From Microbispora rosea subsp. aerata (GTDB taxonomy: Bacteria > Actinomycetota > Actinomycetes > Streptosporangiales > Streptosporangiaceae), in contig NZ_BMPY01000011.1 in the NCBI RefSeq assembly GCF_014647835.1, forward strand, positions 124,001 through 188,000: a stretch of DNA of 64,000 nt. Direction: 5' to 3'. The position numbers and the translations under genes were made by a program. The notes under the pieces were generated by a model. The model was not told where the DNA came from, did no database searches, and was given only the letters and a program-made list of their open reading frames with translations. Shown here piece by piece: positions 41,581 to 50,285 of this stretch. Numbering within the stretch: the stretch's first letter is position 1; the number at the start of each line of letters is the position of its first letter.

Positions 41581-41618
41581 GACCCCCGGACGTGGCGGTC
41601 ACCACCACGCCGGAGGTC
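41581..41618 (-). terminator. Terminator of serS
   Basis: GACCCCCGGACGTGG and CCACGCCGGAGGTC form an imperfect 14-bp stem about 70 bp past the serS stop. Confidence 0.65.
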
Positions 41619-41687
41619 CTCGATCAGAGCGATGTGCCCGCCGCCGTACGGCTCACGCCCGCGACGGCGGCGCTCGTCGGGCGCCGC

Positions 41688-42953
41688 CTAGCGGGAGATC
41701 GGCTCCAGGACGTCGAGCCCCACGTACGGCCGCAGCGCCTTGGGGACGACCACCGAGCCGTCGGCCTGCTGGTGGTTCTCCAAGATGGCCACGATCCAGC
41801 GGGTCGTCGCGAGCGTGCCGTTGAGGGTGGCCACGTGCTGCGGCTTGCCGTCCTCGTCCCGGTAGCGCACCTTCAGGCGACGGGCCTGGAAGTCGGTGCA
41901 GTTGGAGGTCGAGGTCAGCTCGCGGTAGCGGCCCTGCGTGGGCACCCAGCCCTCGCAGTCGTACTTGCGCGCCGCCGACGCGCCGAGGTCGCCGCCCGCC
42001 ACGTCGATCACCCGGTAGGGGATCTCGACCTTCTCCAGCATCTCCTTCTCCCAGGCGAGGAGCCGCAGGTGCTCCTCGTGGGCGTCCTCGGGACGGCAGT
42101 AGGAGAACATCTCCACCTTGTCGAACTGGTGAACGCGGATGATGCCCCGGGTGTCCTTGCCGTACGACCCGGCCTCGCGGCGGAAGCAGGACGACCATCC
42201 GGCGTACCGCAGCGGCAGCGACGCGCGGTCGAGGATCTCGTCGGAGTGGTAGGCCGCCAGCGGCACCTCGCTGGTGCCGACCAGGTAGAGGTCGTCGGCC
42301 TCCAGCCGGTAGACCTCGCTCGCGTGGGCGCCGAGGAAGCCGGTGCCGGCCATCGCCTCGGGCTTGACCAGCACGGGCGTGATCATCGGCGTGAAGCCGG
42401 CCTCGACGGCCTGCTGCATCGCCAGGTTCAGCAGCCCGAGCTGGAGCCGCGCGCCGACGCCCTTGAGGAAGAAGAACCGCGCGCCGGACACCTTGGCCCC
42501 GCGCTCGGTGTCGATCGCGCCGAGCAGCTCACCCAGCTCGACGTGGTCGCGCGGCTCGAAGTCGAAGACCGGCTTCTCGCCGACCTCCTCAAGCACCACG
42601 TAGTCGTCCTCACCGCCGGGGGGCGCGCCCTCCTCGACGATGTTCGGCACGGTCATGAGCAGCTCGTCGAGCTCGCTCGCCAGCGCGGCGGCCTCCGCCT
42701 CGGCCGCCTTCACCTGCGCGGCCAGTTCCTTCGCGCGGTCGAGCAGCGCCTGACGCTCGTCCCCGGACGCGCGGGACACCGACTTGCCGATGCTCTTCTG
42801 CTCGGCGCGCAGCGACTCGAAGTTGTTGAGCGCGGCACGGCGGCGCTCGTCGAGCGACAGCAGGGTCTCCACGACCGAGTCGTCCTCGCCGCGGACGCGC
42901 TGCGACGCCCGGAGCCGGTCAGGGTCCTCACGAAGGGTTCGCAGGTCAATCAC
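41688..42953 (-). CDS. serS: Seryl-tRNA synthetase
   Basis: A 421-residue class II synthetase of normal length. The N-terminal 110 residues form the antiparallel coiled-coil arm ([54 protein letters not shown]) that grips the long arm of tRNA-Ser. Class II motifs follow: [10 protein letters not shown]-type motif 1 context, [26 protein letters not shown] (motif 2) and the C-terminal [17 protein letters not shown] (motif 3). It charges tRNA-Ser, one of which is encoded 6.8 kb to the left. Confidence 0.96.
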   Translation of the reverse strand: MIDLRTLREDPDRLRASQRVRGEDDSVVETLLSLDERRRAALNNFESLRAEQKSIGKSVSRASGDERQALLDRAKELAAQVKAAEAEAAALASELDELLMTVPNIVEEGAPPGGEDDYVVLEEVGEKPVFDFEPRDHVELGELLGAIDTERGAKVSGARFFFLKGVGARLQLGLLNLAMQQAVEAGFTPMITPVLVKPEAMAGTGFLGAHASEVYRLEADDLYLVGTSEVPLAAYHSDEILDRASLPLRYAGWSSCFRREAGSYGKDTRGIIRVHQFDKVEMFSYCRPEDAHEEHLRLLAWEKEMLEKVEIPYRVIDVAGGDLGASAARKYDCEGWVPTQGRYRELTSTSNCTDFQARRLKVRYRDEDGKPQHVATLNGTLATTRWIVAILENHQQADGSVVVPKALRPYVGLDVLEPISR

Positions 42954-42991
42954 GGCTCAAAGGCTACCGGAGCCGGTGCCGCTCCCGCCCG

Positions 42992-43912
42992 TCAAGCGAG
43001 ACCGGCGCGGATCTTCGCGAGCCATTCCGCGGCCTCGGCGAAGTCCTCGTCCCGCGTGCCCGGCTTGATCTGCGTCGGAACCCGGTCGGCGCGCGGATAG
43101 CTGCCGAGGAAACGCAGGTCGTCGCAGAGCCGGTGAAGCCCGGCGACGCCCTCCCCGACCCGGGCGTCGGCGATGTGACCCTCCAGGTCGAAGTGGAAGA
43201 AGTAACGGCCGATGCCGTCCCCGGTGGGGCGCGACTCGATGCGGGTCAGGTTGATCCCGCGCACCGCGAACTCGCTCAGCATCTCCAGCAGCGCGCCCGG
43301 GTGGTCGTCGCGGAGGAAGGCCACCAGCGACGTGCGGTCGGCGCCGGTCGGCTCGGGCAGCCGCCCGGGCCGGTTCACCCTGATGAAACGGGTGACGGTG
43401 TCGGAGCGGTCGCCGATGTTCGAGGCGACGGCCTCAAGTCCGTAGTACTCCCCGGCGATGGCCGGGCTGATCGCCGCGTCGTACGGAGACTCGGGTGAGG
43501 CGACCTCCTGCGCGGCGGCGGCCGTGGACGAGGCCGCGATCACCACGGCGCCGGGCAGCTCGCGCTCGATGAACCCCCGGCACTGCGTGTGCGCCGCCGG
43601 GTGGGTGATGACCCGCTTGATCTGGGCGAGCTCGGTGCCGGGCCGCACCAGCAGGGAAAACTCGACGGGAAGCAGCAGCTCGCCGGTGATGTGGAGCGGC
43701 TTTCCCCCGGCCAGCTCGTCGAGGGTCTGGGTGATCGCCCCCTCCACCGAGTTTTCCAGCGGCACCACCGCGCCGTCCGCCTCGCCGTTGCGGGCGGCGT
43801 CGAGGGCCGCTCCGACGTTGGCACAAGGCAGGCGCTCGGCATCCGGATCCAGGAGTCGCAGGGCGGCCTCACAGAAGGTGCCCTGAGGCCCCAGGTACGC
43901 GAGCTTCGACAT
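42992..43912 (-). CDS. pheA: Prephenate dehydratase
   Basis: A 306-residue enzyme of phenylalanine synthesis. The PDT domain starts KLAYLGPQGTFCEAALR and has GAVVPLENSVEGAITQTLDEL and SSTAAAAQEVAS. A C-terminal ACT domain (GALLEMLSEFAVRGINLTRIESRPT) carries the ESRP phenylalanine-binding motif, so feedback inhibition is expected. The ATG at 43912 aligns with the family start. It lies 38 bp upstream of serS in the same direction and the two may be cotranscribed, as in related genomes. Confidence 0.95.
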   Translation of the reverse strand: MSKLAYLGPQGTFCEAALRLLDPDAERLPCANVGAALDAARNGEADGAVVPLENSVEGAITQTLDELAGGKPLHITGELLLPVEFSLLVRPGTELAQIKRVITHPAAHTQCRGFIERELPGAVVIAASSTAAAAQEVASPESPYDAAISPAIAGEYYGLEAVASNIGDRSDTVTRFIRVNRPGRLPEPTGADRTSLVAFLRDDHPGALLEMLSEFAVRGINLTRIESRPTGDGIGRYFFHFDLEGHIADARVGEGVAGLHRLCDDLRFLGSYPRADRVPTQIKPGTRDEDFAEAAEWLAKIRAGLA

Positions 43913-43922
43913 GTCCTCAAGG

Positions 43923-43971
43923 GTATCCACAGGTAACCGTGGCGGGCATACAGAAACACCCCTGTGGATAA
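43923..43971. promoter_or_regulatory. Two inverted DnaA-box-like sites before pheA
   Basis: GTATCCACA at 43923-43931 (one mismatch) and a perfect TTATCCACA on the minus strand at 43971-43963. They are 40 bp apart in opposite orientation, in a 90-bp promoter region. Confidence 0.45.
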
Positions 43972-44002
43972 CCCATGTCTTCCGGATGGCCCCGTACGCG
44001 TC

Positions 44003-44422
44003 TCAGCGGGGGACGCGATGCGGCTCGGCCTCCGGCCCGATGCCGAGCCTGGCCGCCCACACGGCGTGCTCCTCCTCCGGCGACAGCGGCTGCAGCCCCT
44101 TCCCACCGCGTACGGCACGGGCGTACGTGCGGGTCTCGGTGCGGCCGTTGATGGACGTCAGCACGACCCCGTCGCCGAAGCCGTTGATGAACGCGAGCGA
44201 GAACGACAGCCTGCCGGTCATCTCATCGAGCGCGTCGTATCGGTACAACGCCACGTCGCGAACGGCCCTGCTGTCCACCGGGCCGTCGACGGCGGCCCGG
44301 CGGGCGAGGACGTCCAGGCACTCCCGCATCGAACGGCGGGCCGCGCGCAACGCGATCAGCCCGATGGCCACGCCGGTCACGCCCGTCAAAACCCCGGCCC
44401 ATCCCACAACGGTAACCAACAC
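44003..44422 (-). CDS. DUF4446-family membrane-anchored protein
   Basis: A 139-residue protein from a GTG. An N-terminal membrane helix (VVGWAGVLTGVTGVAIGLIAL) is followed by a basic/helical stretch and the family core VRDVALYRYDALDEMTGRLSFSLAF and GVVLTSINGRTETRTYARAV. Family function is not known. It precedes pheA in the same direction. The C-terminal LSPEEEHAVWAAR is also typical. Confidence 0.82.
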   Translation of the reverse strand: MLVTVVGWAGVLTGVTGVAIGLIALRAARRSMRECLDVLARRAAVDGPVDSRAVRDVALYRYDALDEMTGRLSFSLAFINGFGDGVVLTSINGRTETRTYARAVRGGKGLQPLSPEEEHAVWAARLGIGPEAEPHRVPR

Positions 44423-44444
44423 GACACCGAGCGTAATCTTTTGG

Positions 44445-45854
44445 TCAACTCACCGCAGCGGGAACGGCGACAGCGGCCCGCCGTCGCGGCAGCCATGACC
44501 CGAGAAGCCAGACCAGGCCGATCGCGCCGAGCCCGAACGCGTTCTGCACGATCTTCCCCACGACCGGGCTGAGCACGGGGACCTCCAGCGCCTTGATCGC
44601 CACCCCCCACCACGGGATGGGCAGCACGTAGTAGAGCCACACCCCCGCCGCGACCAGCAGCCGGACCCGGTCGCGTCCGGACCCCGCGAGGGCCGCGAGC
44701 ACGACCACGACCCAGGCGATGTGGTGGATCCAGGCCACCGGCGACAGCAGCACCGCCATCAACCCGGTGAGCGCCACCGAGGTCATCACGTCGCCGTCCC
44801 GGTACGCCCGGCGCGCGGCGCGGAAGCCGTACCAGCCGATCACGGCGACGGCGGCGAGCCAGAGCACCGTGGTCAGCGGGCCGGGCAGATAGAGCCTGAG
44901 CAGCATGCCCCGCAGCGACTGGTTGGTGGTGGCGGCGTTCGCGCCCAGCCGCTCGGAGTCGAGCAGCGCGCCGAACCAGAAGTCGCGGGCGTCGGCGAAG
45001 ATCACCAGGAACGGCAGCAGCGTCAGCAGGGCCGTGGTGAACACCGCCATGAAGAAGGCCCTGCGCTGCTCGACGTCCCCGCCGCGCCGCCCGCTCTCCG
45101 CACGGCGCTCCCCGGCGCCTGCGCCGCGCCGCTCGGTGTCCCCGTGGCCCTCCTTGGTGTCCGTGCCGCGCTCGCGCTCCACCAGGCCGTCGCGGGCCCG
45201 CGCCCTGCCTTCCTCCCGGCGCCGGCCGGTGTCCCTCTCGCGAAGCGCGAAGCCGGTGATGGCCAGGTACACGAGGAACACGCCAGGGGTGAGCTTCACC
45301 GCCGTCGCGAGACCGATCAGCATGCCGCGCGGCCACCACGGCTTGCGTACGACGCAATCGAGCAGGCACAACGCCAGGAGGAACAGGTCCACCTGGCCGA
45401 ACCTGAACTGGTCTCTGATCGGCATGAGATACACGCACGCGGCGCACAGCACGGCGAACAGCAGCGGCGCGGCCAGGGCACCGCGCAGGCCGTCCAGGAA
45501 GGCGCGGAAGGCGTGCCGGACCGTCACGGCGAGGACGGCGACGATGGCGATCGTCCACACCCACTGCGCGACCGGCCAGGACATCACGGCGAGCGGCACC
45601 GCGAGCATCGCGGCGATCGGGGGATAGGTGAACGGCAGCAGTTGAGGAGCAGGCGTGATCACGTCATAGACGGGCAAACCACGCAGCAACGCCCAGCCGC
45701 CCGTACGGTAGACGTCCAAGTCCACCAGACGCTGGTCCTCGGGGTTCGTCAGCCAGTAGGCGATCAGCGGCGACGCCGCGGCGGCCACCGCCACCAGCGC
45801 GAACGCCCACGCCCAGGCGGGCCGGCGGGCCCCGGCGATCCGGCCAGTCGTCAT
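44445..45854 (-). CDS. GT87-type polyprenol-phosphate sugar glycosyltransferase
   Basis: A 469-residue membrane enzyme with about ten hydrophobic segments, of the DUF2029/GT87 class (PimE-like). Typical parts are VDLDVYRTGGWALLRGLPVYD, FTYPPIAAML with the acceptor loop, and FGQVDLFLLALCLLD. Residues about 205-268 are an unusual charged insert (RERDTGRRREEGRARARDG and on), absent from ordinary members as I know them. It uses a lipid-linked sugar to extend an envelope glycan outside the membrane. The neighbour at 48438 is another lipid-linked glycosyltransferase. Confidence 0.82.
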   Translation of the reverse strand: MTTGRIAGARRPAWAWAFALVAVAAAASPLIAYWLTNPEDQRLVDLDVYRTGGWALLRGLPVYDVITPAPQLLPFTYPPIAAMLAVPLAVMSWPVAQWVWTIAIVAVLAVTVRHAFRAFLDGLRGALAAPLLFAVLCAACVYLMPIRDQFRFGQVDLFLLALCLLDCVVRKPWWPRGMLIGLATAVKLTPGVFLVYLAITGFALRERDTGRRREEGRARARDGLVERERGTDTKEGHGDTERRGAGAGERRAESGRRGGDVEQRRAFFMAVFTTALLTLLPFLVIFADARDFWFGALLDSERLGANAATTNQSLRGMLLRLYLPGPLTTVLWLAAVAVIGWYGFRAARRAYRDGDVMTSVALTGLMAVLLSPVAWIHHIAWVVVVLAALAGSGRDRVRLLVAAGVWLYYVLPIPWWGVAIKALEVPVLSPVVGKIVQNAFGLGAIGLVWLLGSWLPRRRAAVAVPAAVS

Positions 45855-45916
45855 GACAGGGCAGGTTACCGTGGAGCCTGTCCGCCCTGTTGTCGATCAT
45901 GAGGGAGCGCGGAACT

Positions 45917-48592
45917 GTGCCACCTGGATCAGCACCGGCTCCGACCCGGGCGTTCCGGCCCGCCGCGCGTCCGGGCGATTCCGGGCATCCCGCACCCGGC
46001 TCCCTCCAGTCGACTGACCCCGCCCGACCTCGCCTGCTGCCACGGCGCACCGCCACAGCCCGCGGTTGCCGGCTCACCCCACCAAGCCCACCAAGCGACC
46101 ACCGCGAGACCCGGCCGCAGATGAGCGCTGCCCACAGGCACTCGCCTACCGCGCCGGGCTTTTCCACCGCCGGCCACGAGGCGCGGCCGCCCACCGCGGC
46201 AGCCCGCCGTTGCCGGCTCACCCCACCAAGCCTCCCCGCCACCCGCCGCAAGGCCCGGCCGCGCACCGCACCGGGTCTCCTCGGCCACCGGCGCGGCGGG
46301 GTGGCGGCGTTTTTCGCGTCGATCCTGGTGCTTGTCGTGGCGGCGATCGTCCTGTCCGCTTCCCCCGCGTCGGCCGCAGGAAAAACGTCGGCAGGCGTCG
46401 CGATGACCGGCCGCCTCACCGCTGCCAAGAGCACGGTGACCGGCGGCACCGGCGTTACCGGCCGCCCGCAAGAGACGGGCCGGGTCGCGGCGACGGGGCA
46501 GGCCGCGGCGGCAGGCACGAGCGCGGTGACGGGCCGGGTCGTGCTGATCGGAGTGCCCGGCCTGCGGTGGGACGACCTCGACCCCCGGCGCACTCCCACG
46601 CTGTGGGGGCTCGCCGCCCGAGGCTCCAGCGCGTCGCTGTCCACGCGGGCGGTCCCTCCCCCGGGGCTGTCGGTGACCTGCCCGGCCGCCGGGTGGCTGA
46701 CGGTCTCCGCCGGCCAGCGGGCGGGGGCGCCCGGCCCCGGCTGCACCTCTCTTCCTGAGCCCGTCACCGGCGCCGACGGCACGGCGACGATCCCGAACTG
46801 GTCCGAACTGGTCGCCCTGCAGCAGGCCGGGTCGTTCAAGGCGCGGCTCGGGCTCCTCGCCGACGCCGTGACCGCCGCCGGGGGCAAGGTCGCGGCCATC
46901 GGCCCGGGAGCTGCCCTGGCCGCCGCCGACCGTTCCGGCACGATCGCGACGTACGCCCCGACGCCCGCCGCTCTGCCCGACCTCACACCGTACGCCCTCG
47001 TCGTGGCGGAGGCGGGGGAGATCACCCGGGCCCAGGCCGGCGGCAGAGCGGGCGACGGAGCCGACGACGGGGTCGACGTCGGGAACGGGCAGGCGCGGCG
47101 GACGGCCGTGAGCGCGGCCGACCGGACCGTCGCCGAGGTGCTCGCCAAGGTGCCCGCCGGGTCGGCCGTTCTCGTGGCGGGCCTGTCCGACTCCGGCGCC
47201 ATCGCCCACCTGCACGTCGCCGTAGCCGCGGGCGGGCCGTACGGGCACGGCTGGCTGACCGCCGCCTCCACCCGTCAGCGGGCGCTGGTCACGATCACCG
47301 ACATCACGGCGACGGTCACACACCTGCTGGGCATTCCCACCCCCCAGGGCGCGGTCGGCAGGCCGTGGGAGTACGGCGGCGCGGCGCCACCCGTGGCCGA
47401 GACGGCTCTCACGCTGGCCGACGACGACATGGCGAGCCAGGTGCTCAGGGAGGTCAGAGAGCCGTTCTTCATCACGCTGGTCGTCGCGCAACTGCTCTTC
47501 TACGGCCTGGCCGCCGTCGTGATCAGGCGGCACCGGCGCATGCTGACGACCACCCGCGTCGTGGCGACGGTCAGCGGCGCGCTCCCGGTGTCGATCTTCC
47601 TGGCGCAGCTCGTGCCGTGGTGGGGCTTCGCGCGCCCGATGCCCGCTCTGCTCGGCACGATCCTGGGCTTCGCCGTCGTGGTGGCGGGGCTCGCGTACGC
47701 CGGGCCGTGGCGCCGCCACGTGCTGGGGCCGCTCGCCGTGGTCTCCGGGATCAGCTCGCTCGCGCTGCTCGCCGACGTGATGACGGGCTCGCACCTGCAG
47801 ATGAACGCCGTGGCCGGGTACGAGCCGGTGACCGGCGGCCGGTTCTACGGCTTCGGCAACATGGCGTTCGCCGTCTTCTCCACCGGCACGATCCTGCTCC
47901 TGGCGGCCGTCGCCCACGCGCTGCGCCGCCGGCCCAGGCTCGCCGTGGCGATCTGCGTCGCGTACGGCCTGCTCGCGATCGCCGGGGACGGCTGGCCGAC
48001 GTGGGGCGCGGACTTCGGCGGGGTGCCGTCGTTCGTCCTCGGCGTGGCGGTGTGCGTGCTGATGGCCGCGGGCGGGCGGGTGTCGATATTCCGGCTCGCG
48101 CTGATCGCCGGGGCGGGGGCCGTGCTCATCGCGGTGATCGCGGTGGCCGACTGGCTGCGCCCGGCCGACCGGCGCACCCACCTCGGGGCGTTCGTCCAGC
48201 AGCTCATCGGCGGTGAGGGCGGCTCGGTCGTCGGGCGCAAGCTGGGAGCGATGCTCCACACGCTGGGCAACCTGCCGCTGACGCTGTTGTCGGTGGTGGC
48301 GCTGGCGTTCCTGTTCCTCGTGCTGGCCCGGCCGTCCCGGTGGGGCGCGCCCGCGCTGAGCCTGGCGTACGAGCGGGCGCCGCGGCTGCGGGCCGGGCTG
48401 TTCGGCGCGCTGACCGCGGCGTTCGCCGGGTTTTTGATCAACGACTCGGGGATCGCGATTCCGGCGATGGCCCTGACGGTCGCGGTGCCGCTGACGCTGG
48501 CCGCGTCCGTGCACGCCCTCCAGACCACGCCGCCCACCACAGCAGGGCGATCGTCAGCGCCAGCAGAAGCGACGGCGCCACCCAGCCCCTGA
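45917..48592 (+). CDS. Large membrane protein with a phosphatase-like extracytoplasmic domain
   Basis: The GTG at 45917 follows AGGGAG; a later start near 46121 or 46301 is possible. Residues 1-125 are Pro/Ala/Arg-rich with an in-frame repeat. A membrane helix (FFASILVLVVAAIVLSASPASAAG) leads to about 300 residues with alkaline-phosphatase-like traits (VVLIGVPGLRWDDLDPRRTPTLWGLAARGS) and later IADITATVTHLL-type residues. Eight or more helices follow (LVVAQLLFYGLAAVVIRR onward; GGRFYGFGNMAFAVFSTGTILLL). It resembles a common but uncharacterised actinobacterial membrane protein. Its last 155 bp overlap the opposing gene. Confidence 0.65.
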   Translation: MPPGSAPAPTRAFRPAARPGDSGHPAPGSLQSTDPARPRLLPRRTATARGCRLTPPSPPSDHRETRPQMSAAHRHSPTAPGFSTAGHEARPPTAAARRCRLTPPSLPATRRKARPRTAPGLLGHRRGGVAAFFASILVLVVAAIVLSASPASAAGKTSAGVAMTGRLTAAKSTVTGGTGVTGRPQETGRVAATGQAAAAGTSAVTGRVVLIGVPGLRWDDLDPRRTPTLWGLAARGSSASLSTRAVPPPGLSVTCPAAGWLTVSAGQRAGAPGPGCTSLPEPVTGADGTATIPNWSELVALQQAGSFKARLGLLADAVTAAGGKVAAIGPGAALAAADRSGTIATYAPTPAALPDLTPYALVVAEAGEITRAQAGGRAGDGADDGVDVGNGQARRTAVSAADRTVAEVLAKVPAGSAVLVAGLSDSGAIAHLHVAVAAGGPYGHGWLTAASTRQRALVTITDITATVTHLLGIPTPQGAVGRPWEYGGAAPPVAETALTLADDDMASQVLREVREPFFITLVVAQLLFYGLAAVVIRRHRRMLTTTRVVATVSGALPVSIFLAQLVPWWGFARPMPALLGTILGFAVVVAGLAYAGPWRRHVLGPLAVVSGISSLALLADVMTGSHLQMNAVAGYEPVTGGRFYGFGNMAFAVFSTGTILLLAAVAHALRRRPRLAVAICVAYGLLAIAGDGWPTWGADFGGVPSFVLGVAVCVLMAAGGRVSIFRLALIAGAGAVLIAVIAVADWLRPADRRTHLGAFVQQLIGGEGGSVVGRKLGAMLHTLGNLPLTLLSVVALAFLFLVLARPSRWGAPALSLAYERAPRLRAGLFGALTAAFAGFLINDSGIAIPAMALTVAVPLTLAASVHALQTTPPTTAGRSSAPAEATAPPSP
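46066..46232 (+). repeat. In-frame repeat in the N-terminal part of the membrane protein gene
   Basis: TTGCCGGCTCACCCCACCAA occurs at 46066-46085 and 46210-46229, 144 bp (48 codons) apart; the flanking GCC also matches. Both copies encode CRLTPPS. Confidence 0.75.
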
Positions 48593-49898
48593 CCACCTCG
48601 ACGAGCCACCCGAGGTCCTCCGGCTGTTCCGCCTGACGCGCGGGCAGGTAGGCCGGCGCGAGCACGGCGATCCGGGCGACCAGGAACGCCGCAAGGCCCG
48701 GCCAGGCGACCAGCGCCAGCAGCGCGAACGCCAGCCCGTCGTACCACGGCAGCGCGTACGGCGTGGCGAACAGCCAGGCCGCGGCGACGGCGAGCGCGAC
48801 CGCCGGGCCCTCGGGCTCGGCGGCCGGACGCCCCCGCAGCAGGAGAACGGCGAGCACGGCCAGCAGGAGCAGCGACCCGGCCTGAATCCACGCCCGGTAG
48901 GCCCCGGGCCCGAACATCCCCTGCAGCGCCTTCTGCGCGAGCTTCCAGGGCGTGGCGAGCGAGACCGACTTGCTGGCGTTGAGCAACTGGTCGAGCGAGT
49001 GGGGCCCGGCCAGCAGATATGCCACGAGCACGGTGAGCGCCGCGAGCCCGGCGACCAGGGCGAGTCTCCTTGGGTTGTTGCGCAGTTCCCACGCCGTGCC
49101 CAGCGCCACCAGGCCCACGGTCGCCTTGACCGCGACGCCCAGGCCGAGCAGCACGCCCCGGCGGGCGACCAGCCCCGCCACGACGAACGCGATCGCCACG
49201 GTGTCCAGGTGCATCCCGGCCACCAGCTCGTAGACGATCAGCGGGTTGGCCGTCCACAGCAGGGCCGCGCGGCGCTGCCGTACGGGGTCGCCGGCGGCGG
49301 CGCGGTGGAGCAGCAGGCCGGTGACGATGAAGGCGGCGGCGTTGACCAGGGCCATCACGAAGACCGTCAGGCGGACGGACTCGCCCCCGACATGGCTCGC
49401 CAGTGCCTGCACGGCCGTCGCGACCGGGCCGTACACGCTGGGGGTGTTCCGCCACTCCTCCACCCGGCCGACGATCGGATCGGCGGGAAGGTCGGCGGGC
49501 ACGGTCGCGTACGGGTCGTGCCCGAGGGTCGCCATCCGGCCGTACGCCGCGTAGTTGAGGTGGTCGGCCGACCCGGAGGGCGGCAGGAACGCGAGGATCG
49601 CGGCCGCGGCGCACCCCGCGACGACCAGCGTGCGCGCCCGCGGCATCCGGTCGGCGTACGCGAGGCCGGCGGCCAGGCCGATCACGCCGAGGACGAGCGC
49701 GGCGGCGGCCAGGGCCACGACGAGATGACCGTCGGGCGCGAGGCCGAACGAGTAGGGGGGCTGCCACGACGGCCCGGGCAGCCCGGGCACCATCGCGGAC
49801 GGCCCGAGGGCGCCGATCGTGATCGTGAGGAGGATGGACAGGCCACCGGCGGCCGGGGCCAGCCGGGCGGCGGTCCGTGCGCACCCCCGAGGATTCAC
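48438..49898 (-). CDS. MptB-like alpha-1,6-mannosyltransferase (GT-C)
   Basis: About 486 residues from the GTG at 49898; a longer frame to 50069 lacks support. It has 12 or more membrane helices. SGSADHLNYAAYGRMATLGHDPY and VYGPVATAVQALASHVGG match the first loop of MptA/MptB enzymes, and NPLIVYELVAGMHLDTVAIAFVVAG is their conserved membrane motif. These GT-C enzymes use polyprenyl-phosphomannose to build the mannan core of envelope lipoglycans. Its last 52 codons overlap the C-terminus of the opposing gene; the tail from residue 460 on is Arg/Pro/Ser-rich. Confidence 0.78.
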   Translation of the reverse strand: MNPRGCARTAARLAPAAGGLSILLTITIGALGPSAMVPGLPGPSWQPPYSFGLAPDGHLVVALAAAALVLGVIGLAAGLAYADRMPRARTLVVAGCAAAAILAFLPPSGSADHLNYAAYGRMATLGHDPYATVPADLPADPIVGRVEEWRNTPSVYGPVATAVQALASHVGGESVRLTVFVMALVNAAAFIVTGLLLHRAAAGDPVRQRRAALLWTANPLIVYELVAGMHLDTVAIAFVVAGLVARRGVLLGLGVAVKATVGLVALGTAWELRNNPRRLALVAGLAALTVLVAYLLAGPHSLDQLLNASKSVSLATPWKLAQKALQGMFGPGAYRAWIQAGSLLLLAVLAVLLLRGRPAAEPEGPAVALAVAAAWLFATPYALPWYDGLAFALLALVAWPGLAAFLVARIAVLAPAYLPARQAEQPEDLGWLVEVVRGWVAPSLLLALTIALLWWAAWSGGRARTRPASAAPRPSGPSPESRSPSR

Positions 49899-50106
49899 CC
49901 CAGAATTCCACCACACCAAACCGCTGCCGCCCGCCTGCCGACGCCTCCGTCCGGCCCGGCCTCCGCTGTGGTGGACGGCGCCCCGGCCCACCGCGGCCGC
50001 CGCCGCCGACTCCTGAAACGGCCGGGCGGGCGCGTCACCACGCCCGCCCTGGGGACTCCGGCACGACACGCGCCGGCGGCTCGCATCACCGCGCGCAGGT
50101 CAGCGG

Positions 50107-50285
50107 GTCACCCGGGGGTCGGCGGGCGGCTCAGCGGTCACCCGCGCGGGTCGGCGACGCGAGTCACCGGCGTGAGGAAGGCGACGCGGCGCGCGCCCGC
50201 CTCACGGCCGGTTACCGGGGTGGAGAACGACGCGGGTGACCGGCGTGGAGCACGACGCGAGTTACCGGCGTGGGGGACGCAGCGC
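50107..50285 (-). repeat. 25-bp tandem repeats starting at the GT2 stop codon
   Basis: Three 25-bp units start at 50211, 50236 and 50261 (GTTACCGGGGTGGAG, GTGACCGGCGTGGAG, GTTACCGGCGTGGGG). The last holds the GT2 stop (50262-50264). Looser copies (GTCACC-G-CG) are seen at 50107, 50137 and 50163. Confidence 0.8.
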
